DNA of 64,000 nucleotides, taken from contig NZ_CP040443.1 in the NCBI RefSeq assembly GCF_005843885.1, positions 2,976,001-3,040,000 of the forward strand, written 5' to 3'. This stretch comes from Escherichia sp. E4742. Lineage in GTDB: Bacteria > Pseudomonadota > Gammaproteobacteria > Enterobacterales > Enterobacteriaceae. A program made the translations under genes and the position numbers. A model generated the notes under the pieces. The model made no database searches. It saw nothing but the letters and a program-made list of their open reading frames with translations, and was not told the origin of the DNA. Below are positions 25,047 through 34,677 of the stretch, in pieces; position 1 is the stretch's first letter; each line of letters opens with the position of its first letter.

Positions 25047-28000
25047 ATGCCAAAACGTACAGATATAAAAAGTATCCTGATTCTGGGTGCGGGCCCGATT
25101 GTTATCGGTCAGGCGTGTGAGTTTGATTACTCTGGCGCGCAAGCATGTAAAGCCCTGCGCGAAGAAGGTTACCGCGTCATTCTGGTGAACTCCAACCCAG
25201 CGACCATCATGACCGACCCGGAAATGGCTGATGCGACCTACATCGAGCCGATTCACTGGGAAGTGGTACGCAAGATTATTGAAAAAGAGCGCCCGGACGC
25301 AGTGCTGCCAACGATGGGCGGTCAGACGGCGTTGAACTGCGCGCTGGAGCTTGAGCGTCAGGGCGTGCTGGAAGAGTTCGGCGTCACCATGATTGGTGCC
25401 ACTGCCGATGCGATTGATAAAGCAGAAGATCGCCGCCGTTTCGACGTAGCGATGAAGAAAATCGGTCTGGAAACTGCACGTTCCGGTATTGCACACACGA
25501 TGGAAGAAGCGCTGGCGGTTGCCGCTGACGTGGGCTTCCCGTGTATTATTCGCCCATCCTTTACCATGGGCGGTAGCGGTGGCGGTATCGCTTATAACCG
25601 CGAAGAGTTTGAAGAAATCTGCGCCCGCGGTCTGGATCTCTCCCCAACCAAAGAGCTGCTGATTGATGAGTCGCTGATCGGCTGGAAAGAGTACGAGATG
25701 GAAGTGGTGCGTGATAAAAACGACAACTGCATCATCGTCTGCTCTATCGAAAACTTCGATGCAATGGGCATCCACACCGGTGACTCCATCACTGTCGCGC
25801 CAGCCCAAACGCTGACTGACAAAGAATATCAAATCATGCGTAACGCCTCGATGGCGGTACTGCGTGAAATCGGCGTTGAAACCGGCGGTTCCAACGTTCA
25901 GTTTGCGGTGAACCCGAAAAACGGTCGTCTGATTGTTATCGAAATGAACCCGCGCGTGTCGCGTTCTTCGGCGCTGGCGTCGAAAGCGACCGGCTTCCCG
26001 ATTGCTAAAGTGGCGGCAAAACTGGCGGTGGGTTACACCCTCGACGAGCTGATGAACGACATCACCGGCGGGCGTACTCCGGCCTCCTTTGAGCCGTCCA
26101 TCGACTACGTGGTCACCAAAATTCCTCGCTTCAACTTCGAGAAATTCGCTGGTGCGAACGACCGTCTGACCACTCAGATGAAATCGGTTGGCGAAGTGAT
26201 GGCGATTGGTCGCACGCAGCAGGAGTCCCTGCAAAAAGCGCTGCGCGGCCTGGAAGTCGGTGCGACTGGCTTTGACCCGAAAGTCAGCCTCGATGACCCG
26301 GAAGCGCTGACCAAAATCCGCCGCGAACTGAAAGATGCAGGCGCAGAGCGTATCTGGTATATCGCCGATGCCTTCCGTGCGGGCCTGTCTGTAGACGGCG
26401 TCTTTAACCTGACCAACATTGACCGCTGGTTCCTGGTACAGATTGAAGAGCTGGTACGTCTGGAAGAGAAAGTGGCAGAAGTGGGCATCACTGGCCTGAA
26501 CGCTGACTTCCTGCGCCAGCTGAAACGCAAAGGCTTTGCCGATGCGCGTCTGGCAAAACTGGCAGGTGTACGCGAAGCGGAAATCCGCAAGCTGCGCGAT
26601 CAGTATGATCTGCACCCGGTTTACAAGCGCGTGGATACCTGTGCGGCAGAATTTGCCACCGACACCGCTTACATGTACTCCACTTATGAAGAAGAGTGCG
26701 AAGCAAATCCGTCTACCGACCGTGAAAAAATCATGGTGCTCGGCGGCGGCCCGAACCGTATCGGTCAGGGTATCGAATTCGACTACTGCTGCGTACACGC
26801 CTCACTGGCGCTGCGCGAAGACGGTTACGAAACCATTATGGTTAACTGTAACCCGGAAACCGTCTCCACCGACTACGACACTTCAGACCGTCTCTACTTC
26901 GAGCCGGTAACCCTGGAAGATGTGCTGGAAATTGTGCGTATTGAGAAGCCGAAAGGCGTTATCGTTCAGTACGGCGGTCAGACCCCGCTGAAACTGGCGC
27001 GCGCACTGGAAGCCGCTGGTGTACCGGTTATCGGCACCAGCCCGGATGCTATCGACCGTGCGGAAGACCGTGAACGTTTCCAGCATGCGGTTGACCGTCT
27101 GAAACTGAAACAACCGGCGAACGCCACCGTTACCGCTATTGAAATGGCGGTTGAGAAGGCAAAAGAGATTGGCTACCCGCTGGTGGTGCGCCCGTCTTAC
27201 GTTCTCGGTGGTCGGGCGATGGAAATCGTCTACGACGAAGCCGACCTGCGCCGCTACTTCCAGACGGCGGTGAGCGTGTCTAACGATGCGCCAGTGCTGT
27301 TGGATCACTTCCTGGATGACGCGGTAGAAGTTGACGTGGACGCCATCTGCGACGGCGAAATGGTGCTCATTGGCGGCATTATGGAGCATATTGAGCAGGC
27401 GGGTGTGCACTCCGGCGACTCCGCATGTTCTCTGCCAGCGTACACCTTAAGTCAGGAAATTCAGGATGTGATGCGCCAGCAGGTGCAGAAACTGGCCTTC
27501 GAATTGCAGGTGCGCGGCCTGATGAACGTGCAGTTTGCGGTGAAAAACAACGAAGTCTACCTGATTGAAGTTAACCCTCGTGCGGCGCGTACCGTCCCGT
27601 TCGTTTCCAAAGCCACCGGTGTACCACTGGCAAAAGTGGCGGCGCGTGTGATGGCTGGCAAATCGCTGGCTGAGCAGGGCGTAACCAAAGAAGTTATCCC
27701 GCCGTACTACTCGGTGAAAGAAGTGGTGCTGCCGTTCAACAAATTCCCCGGCGTTGACCCGCTGTTAGGGCCAGAAATGCGCTCTACCGGGGAAGTGATG
27801 GGTGTCGGTCGCACCTTCGCTGAAGCATTTGCCAAAGCGCAGCTGGGCAGTAACTCCACCATGAAGAAACAAGGCCGTGCGCTGCTCTCCGTGCGCGAAG
27901 GCGATAAAGAACGTGTGGTGGACCTGGCGGCAAAACTGCTGAAACAGGGCTTCGAGCTGGATGCGACCCACGGCACGGCGATTGTGCTGGGCGAAGCGGG

Positions 28001-28268
28001 CATTAATCCGCGTCTGGTGAACAAGGTGCATGAAGGTCGTCCGCACATTCAGGACCGTATCAAGAATGGCGAATATACCTACATCATCAACACCACGTCA
28101 GGTCGTCGCGCGATTGAAGACTCCCGCGTGATTCGTCGCAGCGCGCTGCAATATAAAGTGCATTACGACACCACCCTGAACGGCGGTTTCGCTACCGCGA
28201 TGGCGCTGAATGCCGATGCGACCGAAAAAGTTATTTCGGTGCAGGAAATGCACGCGCAGATCAAATAA
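25047..28268 (+). CDS. carB: Carbamoyl phosphate synthetase, large subunit
   Basis: CarB makes carbamoyl phosphate from bicarbonate, ammonia and two ATP. The 1073 residues are two homologous halves, each with an ATP-grasp domain: the first begins ILILGAGPIVIGQACEFDYS and the second, near residue 556, begins MVLGGGPNRIGQGIEFDYC. The last 140 residues form the allosteric domain that binds UMP, IMP and ornithine. Metal-binding EMNPR and EVNPR motifs are present in both halves. It forms an operon with carA and ends in a strong hairpin. Confidence 0.99.
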   Translation: MPKRTDIKSILILGAGPIVIGQACEFDYSGAQACKALREEGYRVILVNSNPATIMTDPEMADATYIEPIHWEVVRKIIEKERPDAVLPTMGGQTALNCALELERQGVLEEFGVTMIGATADAIDKAEDRRRFDVAMKKIGLETARSGIAHTMEEALAVAADVGFPCIIRPSFTMGGSGGGIAYNREEFEEICARGLDLSPTKELLIDESLIGWKEYEMEVVRDKNDNCIIVCSIENFDAMGIHTGDSITVAPAQTLTDKEYQIMRNASMAVLREIGVETGGSNVQFAVNPKNGRLIVIEMNPRVSRSSALASKATGFPIAKVAAKLAVGYTLDELMNDITGGRTPASFEPSIDYVVTKIPRFNFEKFAGANDRLTTQMKSVGEVMAIGRTQQESLQKALRGLEVGATGFDPKVSLDDPEALTKIRRELKDAGAERIWYIADAFRAGLSVDGVFNLTNIDRWFLVQIEELVRLEEKVAEVGITGLNADFLRQLKRKGFADARLAKLAGVREAEIRKLRDQYDLHPVYKRVDTCAAEFATDTAYMYSTYEEECEANPSTDREKIMVLGGGPNRIGQGIEFDYCCVHASLALREDGYETIMVNCNPETVSTDYDTSDRLYFEPVTLEDVLEIVRIEKPKGVIVQYGGQTPLKLARALEAAGVPVIGTSPDAIDRAEDRERFQHAVDRLKLKQPANATVTAIEMAVEKAKEIGYPLVVRPSYVLGGRAMEIVYDEADLRRYFQTAVSVSNDAPVLLDHFLDDAVEVDVDAICDGEMVLIGGIMEHIEQAGVHSGDSACSLPAYTLSQEIQDVMRQQVQKLAFELQVRGLMNVQFAVKNNEVYLIEVNPRAARTVPFVSKATGVPLAKVAARVMAGKSLAEQGVTKEVIPPYYSVKEVVLPFNKFPGVDPLLGPEMRSTGEVMGVGRTFAEAFAKAQLGSNSTMKKQGRALLSVREGDKERVVDLAAKLLKQGFELDATHGTAIVLGEAGINPRLVNKVHEGRPHIQDRIKNGEYTYIINTTSGRRAIEDSRVIRRSALQYKVHYDTTLNGGFATAMALNADATEKVISVQEMHAQIK

Positions 28269-28318
28269 TAGCGTGTTATGGCAGATATTTTTTATCCGCC
28301 AATTTGATCTAATAACTA

Positions 28319-28348
28319 ATACGGTTCTCTGATGAGAACCGTTTTTTT
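28319..28348 (+). terminator. carAB terminator
   Basis: ACGGTTCTC pairs perfectly with GAGAACCGT around TGAT, followed by seven T. Confidence 0.95.
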
Positions 28349-28527
28349 ACCTGTAAGACAAAACTTTGTTGGAATTCATATTTTTGATGGCGTAAGCAGG
28401 ATTTTGCTCACACTAATCCTTCGCTAGGTTGCATACTATCGATATATCCACAATTTTAATATGGCCTTGTTTAATTGCTGCAAAACGAGTCATAGCCAGT
28501 CTTTTAATTTGTGAAACTGGAGTTCGT

Positions 28528-28923
28528 ATGTGTGAAGGATGTGTTGAAAAACCACTCTATTTGTTAATCGCCGAATGGATGATGGCTGAAAACCGGTGGG
28601 TGATAGCAAGAGAGATCTCTATTCATTTCGATATTGAACACAGCAAGGCGGTTAATACCCTGACTTATATTCTGTCGGAAGTCGCAGAAATAAGCTGCGA
28701 AGTTAAGATGATCCCTAATAAGCTGGAAGGGCGGGGATGCCAGTGCCAGCGACTGGTAAAAGTGGTCGATATCGATGAGCAAATTTACGCGCGCCTGCGC
28801 AATAACAGCCGGGATAAATTAGTCGGCGTAAGAAAGACGCCGCGTATTCCTGCCGTTCCGCTCACGGAACTTAACCGCGAGCAGAAGTGGCAGATGATGT
28901 TGTCAAAGAGTATGCGTCGTTAA
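28528..28923 (+). CDS. caiF: Carnitine regulator CaiF
   Basis: CaiF is the small DNA-binding activator of the divergent cai and fix operons, active under anaerobic conditions with carnitine. The 131-residue protein starts at 28528 (MCEGCVEKPLYLLIAEW), chosen because AACTGGAG lies upstream and the length matches K-12 CaiF; the frame continues upstream to 28429. A helix-turn-helix-like region is plausible at about 20-60 (WVIAREISIHFDIEHSKAVNTLTYIL). It stands apart from its targets at the far end of the cai operon. Its likely binding sites are the repeats at 36443-36573. Confidence 0.96.
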   Translation: MCEGCVEKPLYLLIAEWMMAENRWVIAREISIHFDIEHSKAVNTLTYILSEVAEISCEVKMIPNKLEGRGCQCQRLVKVVDIDEQIYARLRNNSRDKLVGVRKTPRIPAVPLTELNREQKWQMMLSKSMRR

Positions 28924-28954
28924 TGTCATTTCGTTGATACCGTGCGACCTGGTC

Positions 28955-29037
28955 GCCGGATGCGATGCTGGCGCATCTTATCCGGCCTACGGTTGCTCTC
29001 CAGCCGGGTTGGATAAGGCGTTTATGCCGCATCCGAT
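28955..29037. repeat. REP pair between caiF and caiE
   Basis: Two REP-type palindromes, at 28955-28990 and 29009-29037, lie between the converging caiF and caiE. The gap here is 118 bases, slightly longer than I recall for K-12. Confidence 0.85.
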
Positions 29038-29041
29038 GATG

Positions 29042-29632
29042 TTACCGTTTCGGCGCTACATCCGTCGTCCCCTGCAAACGGGGGCGATTTTCCTCCGTTT
29101 GCCTCAACGGTTGCGTTTCATGTAACGCTGCATGGCTGCGACCGACCAGATCCTGATACTCTTTGGTATTCAAGCGTTTCCAGTGTAACTCGTCGTCACT
29201 AACACTGCGTACAGCGCGGGCTGGCGTGCCCATCAACAACTGGCGTTTCTCGCCGCTAAAGCCCGCTTTGACAAAGCTCATAGCGGCAACAATGCTCTCT
29301 TCGCCAATGACTGCGCCATCCATGATCACGCTGTTCATCCCAACCAATGCATCACGACCGATCACACAGCCATGCAGGATAGCGCCATGACCGATATGAC
29401 CGTTTTCCCCGACAATGGTGTCAGTATCGCTGTAGCCGTGCATGATGCAGCCGTCCTGAATATTGGCTCCCGCTTGCACGATCAGTCGCCCGTAATCACC
29501 ACGCAGAGAGGCGAGGGGGCCGATGTAGACTCCGGCCCCCACAATCACATCGCCAATCAATACTGCACTGGGATGGACAAACGCCGTCGGGTGAACCACC
29601 GGAATTAATCCCTCAAAGGCGTAATAGCTCAC
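29042..29632 (-). CDS. caiE: Carnitine operon protein CaiE
   Basis: CaiE is a left-handed beta-helix (hexapeptide repeat, gamma-carbonic anhydrase-like) protein of the carnitine operon. It has been linked to cofactor synthesis or activation for CaiB and CaiD, but its exact reaction is not settled. Hexapeptide repeats are clear from about residue 15 to 130 (for example VGENGHIGHGAILHGCVIG), with metal-ligand-type histidines. I use the GTG at 29632, giving 196 residues; an ATG at 29653 would add seven residues and overlap the end of caiD. It is the last gene of caiTABCDE. Confidence 0.93.
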   Translation of the reverse strand: MSYYAFEGLIPVVHPTAFVHPSAVLIGDVIVGAGVYIGPLASLRGDYGRLIVQAGANIQDGCIMHGYSDTDTIVGENGHIGHGAILHGCVIGRDALVGMNSVIMDGAVIGEESIVAAMSFVKAGFSGEKRQLLMGTPARAVRSVSDDELHWKRLNTKEYQDLVGRSHAALHETQPLRQTEENRPRLQGTTDVAPKR

Positions 29633-29637
29633 GGTTG

Positions 29638-30423
29638 TTAACGCCCTTTCCACACCGGATCGCGCTTCTCGGCAAACGCCAGCGGCCCTTCAATAGCATC
29701 TTCCGAATGCAGAACCGATGGGTAGTGTTTCAACACGCCGCTGCGAATATAGCGATATGCCTCTTCGACCGGCATCTCGCTGGTGGTGCGATAGATCTCT
29801 TTCAGCGCCGCAATCGCCAGCGGGGCGCTGTTAACCAGCTGCTGCGCCAGTTCGCGGGCGTTATCCATCAGTTCGGTCTGTCTAACCACGCGGTTGACTA
29901 CCCCCCAACGCAGCGCCTCTTCTGCGCCCATTCGTCTGCCAGTCATCACCATTTCATTGACGATGGCAGGCGGCAGGATCTTCGGCAGACGCAGCACACC
30001 GCCGCTGTCCGGGACAATACCCAGTTTTGCTTCCGGCAGGGCGAAGCTGGCGTTCTCGGCACAAACAATAAAATCTGCCGCCAGCGCCAGTTCAAAGCCG
30101 CCGCCAAAGGCGTAGCCGTTCACGGCCGCGATGACCGGTTTATCCAGATTGAAAATTTCGGTTAATCCAGCAAATCCGCCTGGTCCGAAATCTGCATCCG
30201 GCGCTTCACCTTCTGCTGCTGCTTTTAAATCCCAGCCTGCGGAAAAGAATTTCTCTCCGGCTCCGGTAATAATGGCGACACGTAATTGCGGATCGTCACG
30301 GAAATTTAGAAATACTTCGCCCATCTCAAAGCTGGTTTTTGCATCAATAGCATTGGCTTTGGGACGATCAAGGGTAATTTCCAGAATTGATCCATTGCGG
30401 GTCAGATGTAATGATTCACTCAT
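29638..30423 (-). CDS. caiD: Carnitinyl-CoA dehydratase
   Basis: CaiD is an enoyl-CoA hydratase/isomerase family enzyme that interconverts L-carnitinyl-CoA and crotonobetainyl-CoA. The 261 residues have the crotonase oxyanion-hole segments, GEKFFSAGWDLKAAAEG near 55-71 and AVNGYAFGGGFELALAADF near 100-118. The length is that of K-12 CaiD. It lies between caiC and caiE in the operon, 5 bases from caiE, so the two are likely coupled. Confidence 0.97.
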   Translation of the reverse strand: MSESLHLTRNGSILEITLDRPKANAIDAKTSFEMGEVFLNFRDDPQLRVAIITGAGEKFFSAGWDLKAAAEGEAPDADFGPGGFAGLTEIFNLDKPVIAAVNGYAFGGGFELALAADFIVCAENASFALPEAKLGIVPDSGGVLRLPKILPPAIVNEMVMTGRRMGAEEALRWGVVNRVVRQTELMDNARELAQQLVNSAPLAIAALKEIYRTTSEMPVEEAYRYIRSGVLKHYPSVLHSEDAIEGPLAFAEKRDPVWKGR

Positions 30424-30532
30424 TCCTTTTCTCCATTTTTACTTTTTCAGGGACGACAACAGCCCTGCAAAAAAATGCATATTATTTTAGAGCGTGATTA
30501 TTGTCTGACAGGATAATTTCCTGCCATTATGT

Positions 30533-32086
30533 TTATTTCAGATTCTTTCTGATTATTTTCCCCGAGCAATTACGCGGCAGATCTTTTCTGATCTCCAGAT
30601 AAGAGGGCACTTTAAATTTCGCCATATTCTGTTCGCAAAAGTAGAAGAATTCCTCTTCGCTCAATATTTCACCTTCATTCAGCACCACAAACGCTTTAAT
30701 GGCTTCATCGCGAATAGAATCTTTAATACCAACAACCACAATGTCCTGAATTTTCGGATGGGCGGAGATAATATTTTCCAGCTCCACGCAGGAGACATTC
30801 TCCCCACCGCGTTTAATCATATTGCAGCGACGATCGACGAAGTAAAAAAAGCCCTCTTCGTCGCGGTATCCTGTATCGCCAGTATGCAGCCAGCCATCGG
30901 CTTCCAGGACTCTGGCTGTGGCTTGCGGGTTGAGAAAGTACTCTTTGAAGATGGTTTTTCCTGGTTCGCCTTTAATGCAAATTTCGCCGATCTCTCCCGC
31001 CGGGAGCGGACGATTGTGATCGTCGCGGATCTCCGCTTCGTAGCAAAACCCTGCACGACCAATCGACGGCCAGCGACGCTTATCGCCGGGGCGATCGCCG
31101 ATAATGCCGACGATGGTTTCCGTCATCCCATAAGAGGTCAGCAAGCGAACGCCGAAGCGTTCACAAAAGGCGTCTTTTTCCTGCTCCGACAGGTTGAGAT
31201 AAAACATCACTTCCCGCAGACAGTGTTGCCGATCGTTCGTAGAAGGCGGCTGCACCATCAACGTACGGATCATCATCGGAATACATTCGGTGACGGTGGC
31301 ACGGTACTTCTGTACCTGTTCCCAGAAGGCGCGGGCGCTGTATTTCTCGACCAGCACAAAGGTGGCTCCGGCAGAAAACGCCGCCATCGCCGCAGTACAC
31401 TGGCAGTCGATATGAAACGCAGGCATCACCGTCAGGTAGACGTCATCGTCACGCAGGGCGCACTGCCAGGCGGAGTAATATCCGGCGAAGCGCAGATTGT
31501 AATGGGTAATCACCACCCCTTTCGGTCGGGAGGTGGTGCCGGAGGTAAAGAGAATTTCCGCCGTATCGTCGGTCGATAGCGGCGGTGCATAGCACAAGGT
31601 GGCAGGTTGTTGATTTTTCAGTTGAGTAAACGAACTCACGCCATCATCAGCGGGAAGCTCCACATCTGTCAGGCAAATGTGCCGCAACTGCGTGGCATCT
31701 TCCTGCTGAATCTGTTGATACATGGGATAGAATTGCGAACTGGTCACCAGCAGGCACGCCTGGCTATTTTGCAGGATCCACACGCTTTCTTCGCGTAACA
31801 GGCGGGCGTTAATCGGCACCATAATTGCGCCAATTTTTGCCAGCCCGAACCAGCAAAAGATAAATTCCGGGCAGTTGTCGAGATGTAGAGCAACCTTGTC
31901 GCCTTTGCGAATTCCCAGGGTATAAAACAGGTTTGCCGTGCGGTTAATTTCCTGATTTAACTCAAGATAACTATACCGGTTAACGACTCCGCCGCTGGAT
32001 TCACAAATCAGCGCCGTTTTATGACCGTAAACGTCCGCCAGATCGTCCCACATTTGACGTAGATGTTGTCCGCCAATGATATCCAT
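30533..32086 (-). CDS. caiC: Crotonobetaine/carnitine-CoA ligase
   Basis: CaiC is an AMP-forming acyl-CoA synthetase that primes the pathway by making betaine-type CoA esters. The ATP/AMP-binding motif is FTSGTTSRPKGVVITH near residue 180, the later GYGMTET-type motif appears as SYGMTETIVG, and the C-terminal domain carries the hinge and catalytic Lys in NCSGKIIRKNLK. I choose the start at 32086 (MDIIGGQH, 517 residues) because AGAGGTG sits six bases upstream; an ATG at 32101 adds five residues without a better site. Confidence 0.96.
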   Translation of the reverse strand: MDIIGGQHLRQMWDDLADVYGHKTALICESSGGVVNRYSYLELNQEINRTANLFYTLGIRKGDKVALHLDNCPEFIFCWFGLAKIGAIMVPINARLLREESVWILQNSQACLLVTSSQFYPMYQQIQQEDATQLRHICLTDVELPADDGVSSFTQLKNQQPATLCYAPPLSTDDTAEILFTSGTTSRPKGVVITHYNLRFAGYYSAWQCALRDDDVYLTVMPAFHIDCQCTAAMAAFSAGATFVLVEKYSARAFWEQVQKYRATVTECIPMMIRTLMVQPPSTNDRQHCLREVMFYLNLSEQEKDAFCERFGVRLLTSYGMTETIVGIIGDRPGDKRRWPSIGRAGFCYEAEIRDDHNRPLPAGEIGEICIKGEPGKTIFKEYFLNPQATARVLEADGWLHTGDTGYRDEEGFFYFVDRRCNMIKRGGENVSCVELENIISAHPKIQDIVVVGIKDSIRDEAIKAFVVLNEGEILSEEEFFYFCEQNMAKFKVPSYLEIRKDLPRNCSGKIIRKNLK

Positions 32087-32158
32087 TGCACCTCTATCCA
32101 TTTTGTTCGTTTGTTATTGGGCGGGCGCTAGTCAGGCAAGCCGACTGGCGCCACGCGT

Positions 32159-33376
32159 TTAGTCCTCAACTTTGGCCAGACCTTTGCTGACCAACTCCTG
32201 AATGTCGTTTTCGCTGTAGCCGATAGTTTTCAAAATGGCAGCCGTGTCCATGCCGTGCGATGGCATTCCGCGCCAGATTTGGCCTGGGTTATTTTTGAAT
32301 TTCGGCATCACGTTTGGCCCTTTGCAGGTGCGACCATCCATCGTTTGCCATTGGGTGATGGATTCACGAGCGACGTACTGTGGATTGCTTTCCAGTTCCG
32401 GTACGGTCAGCACTTTGGCGCAGGCGATATTCAGTTCGGCAAAGCGTTCTTTAACTTCTGCGATGGTATGTGCCGCCAGCCAGGCATCGAGTTTCTCTTC
32501 AACCAGCGGGCCGTAAGGGCATTCGATACGGTGGATAAGCTGAGTGCCTTCCGGGATTTCCGGCGTACCAAGCAGATGCGCAAGGCCAATATCTTTAAAG
32601 CACTCTGCGATCTGAGTAATACCCACCAGTTCCATCACGATGTAGCCGTCGGCGCATTTGTACAGACCGCAACCGGCGTAGTAGGGATCTTTCCCTTTGG
32701 TCATACGCGGGCACATTTCGCCGCCGTTGAAGTAATCCATCATGAAGTACTGACCCATGCGCAGCATCACTTCATACATGGCGATGTCGATGCTTTCGCC
32801 TTTTCCGGTTTCGCGCACTTTATACAGTGCCGCCAGCGCCGCCGTGGTGGCGGTCAGGCCGGAGAAGTAGTCAGCGGTATAGGGGAAGGCAGGCATTGGC
32901 TGGTCAACATCACCGTTCTGAATCAGGTAACCACTGAAGGCCTGGGCGATGGTGTTATAGGCCGGAAGGTTGGTGTACTCCTCGGTGCCGTACTGACCAA
33001 AACCGGACAAGTGAGCGATAACCAGTTTCGGGTTGTGCTGCCACAGGACGTCATCAGTAATGCCACGGCGGGCAAAGGCTGGGCCTTTACTGGCTTCGAT
33101 GAAGATATCGGTGGTTTCCATTAATTTCAGAAACGCTTCGCGACCTTCATCTTTGAAGATATTTAACGACAGGGCGTGCAAATTGCGGCGGGAAAGCTGC
33201 GGGTAGTTCGGTTGAACGCGAATGGTGTCGGCCCAGGCGACGTTTTCGATCCAGATAACTTCCGCGCCCCATTCTGCGAACATTTGCCCGGCGAACGGCC
33301 CGGCGATTTCGATACCGGAGAAGACAACGCGCAATCCGGCCAGCGGCCCGAATTTAGGCATGGGTAGATGATCCAT
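32159..33376 (-). CDS. caiB: L-carnitine CoA-transferase
   Basis: CaiB is a class III (formyl-CoA transferase family) CoA-transferase that moves CoA between gamma-butyrobetaine or crotonobetaine and L-carnitine. The 405 residues match the family. The N-terminal GLRVVFSGIEIAGPFAGQMFAEWGAEVIWIE and the catalytic-Asp segment ESIDIAMYEVMLRMGQ near residue 165 are visible. It follows caiA in the operon after a 128-base gap that holds a REP pair. Confidence 0.97.
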   Translation of the reverse strand: MDHLPMPKFGPLAGLRVVFSGIEIAGPFAGQMFAEWGAEVIWIENVAWADTIRVQPNYPQLSRRNLHALSLNIFKDEGREAFLKLMETTDIFIEASKGPAFARRGITDDVLWQHNPKLVIAHLSGFGQYGTEEYTNLPAYNTIAQAFSGYLIQNGDVDQPMPAFPYTADYFSGLTATTAALAALYKVRETGKGESIDIAMYEVMLRMGQYFMMDYFNGGEMCPRMTKGKDPYYAGCGLYKCADGYIVMELVGITQIAECFKDIGLAHLLGTPEIPEGTQLIHRIECPYGPLVEEKLDAWLAAHTIAEVKERFAELNIACAKVLTVPELESNPQYVARESITQWQTMDGRTCKGPNVMPKFKNNPGQIWRGMPSHGMDTAAILKTIGYSENDIQELVSKGLAKVED

Positions 33377-33410
33377 TATTAGCTCCTGAAAAATTTATGT
33401 AGCGCATGAC

Positions 33411-33494
<84 letters not shown>

Positions 33495-33504
33495 GCGCAC
33501 GGAC

Positions 33505-34647
33505 TTAGCGGTATTGCTTCAGCACCGCACGACCCAGCGTCAGGATCTGCATTTCGTCAGATCCCCCGGAGACGCGGTCTACACGTAGATCACGCCAGAA
33601 GCGGCTGATGCGGTGGTTGCCCGCAATCCCGACACCGCCCAGCACCTGCATTGCGCTATCCACCACTTCAAATGCCGCATTGGCGCAGAAGTATTTGCAC
33701 ATCGCAGCATCGCCAGAGGTGATGGTGCCGTTGTCTGCTTTCCACGCTGCTTCATACAGCATGTTTTTCATGGAGTTTAATTTGATCGCCATGTGGGCGA
33801 ATTTTTCCTGAATCAACTGGAAACGACCAATTGCCTCGCCAAACTGCACACGTTGGTTGGCGTAGCGCGCCGCATCTTCAAAGGCGCACATCGCCGTACC
33901 ATAGTTGGTCAGGGCTACCAGGAAACGTTCATGGTCGAACTCTTCTTTGACGCGGTTAAAGCCGTTACCTTCCCGACCGAACATGTCTTTCTCGTCCAGT
34001 TCCACGTCGTCAAAGGTGATTTCACAGCAGCTATCCATACGCAGACCGAGCTTTTCAAGTTTGGTCACTTTGATGCCCGGTTTGCTCATATCAACAAACC
34101 ATTCGGTGTAGACAGGTTTGTCCGGAGAAGCCCCGTCGCGCGCCATCACCACGATGTACGGGGTGTAGGCGCTGCTGGTAATAAAACACTTACTACCATT
34201 AAGATAAATCTTACCATCTCTACGGGTATAAGTCGTTTTCAGGCTACCTACGTCAGAGCCTGCCCCCGGTTCAGTAATCGCCGAGTTCCACATCTGCTTA
34301 CCCGTGCCACGGAACGCCATAATCTTGTCGATCTGCTCTTGTGTGCCTTCACGCAGGATGGTGTTAAACCCGCCCGGCAACTGATATAGCACGTAGGTTG
34401 GTGCCCCCAAACGACCCAGTTCCATCCACACGGCGGCGAGGGTAACAAACCCCGCATCCAGACCACCGTGCTCTTCCGGGATCAGCAGGCTGTCGATATC
34501 CATATCCGCCAGTGCTTTGACAAAACGTTCCGGGTAGACGCTGTCACGATCGCACTCGGCAAAATAGGCCTCCCAGTTTTCGCTGGCCATCAGTTCGCGG
34601 ATACCAGCGACAAACAGTTCCTGCTCATCATTTAAATTAAAATCCAT
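33505..34647 (-). CDS. caiA: Crotonobetainyl-CoA reductase
   Basis: CaiA belongs to the acyl-CoA dehydrogenase flavoprotein family but works as a reductase, turning crotonobetainyl-CoA into gamma-butyrobetainyl-CoA, the electron-accepting step of carnitine respiration. The 380-residue length is typical. Family motifs include ITEPGAGSDVGSLKTTYTR near residue 120 and the C-terminal QVLGGVGIAGNHRISRFWRDLRV near 335. Electrons are thought to come from the divergently encoded FixABCX. It is the second gene of caiTABCDE, 30 bases after caiT. Confidence 0.98.
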   Translation of the reverse strand: MDFNLNDEQELFVAGIRELMASENWEAYFAECDRDSVYPERFVKALADMDIDSLLIPEEHGGLDAGFVTLAAVWMELGRLGAPTYVLYQLPGGFNTILREGTQEQIDKIMAFRGTGKQMWNSAITEPGAGSDVGSLKTTYTRRDGKIYLNGSKCFITSSAYTPYIVVMARDGASPDKPVYTEWFVDMSKPGIKVTKLEKLGLRMDSCCEITFDDVELDEKDMFGREGNGFNRVKEEFDHERFLVALTNYGTAMCAFEDAARYANQRVQFGEAIGRFQLIQEKFAHMAIKLNSMKNMLYEAAWKADNGTITSGDAAMCKYFCANAAFEVVDSAMQVLGGVGIAGNHRISRFWRDLRVDRVSGGSDEMQILTLGRAVLKQYR

Positions 34648-34677
34648 CTTTCAACCTCTTGATATTTTGGGGGTTAA

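Noticed and set aside
24900..26798. A 632-codon open frame antisense to carA and carB
   Set aside because: Same cause as for dnaK: it mirrors biased codons of highly expressed genes and has no recognisable protein features.
30758..31579. A 273-codon open frame antisense to caiC
   Set aside because: The opposite strand is a clear AMP-forming ligase with all motifs. This frame has no domain and no plausible start.
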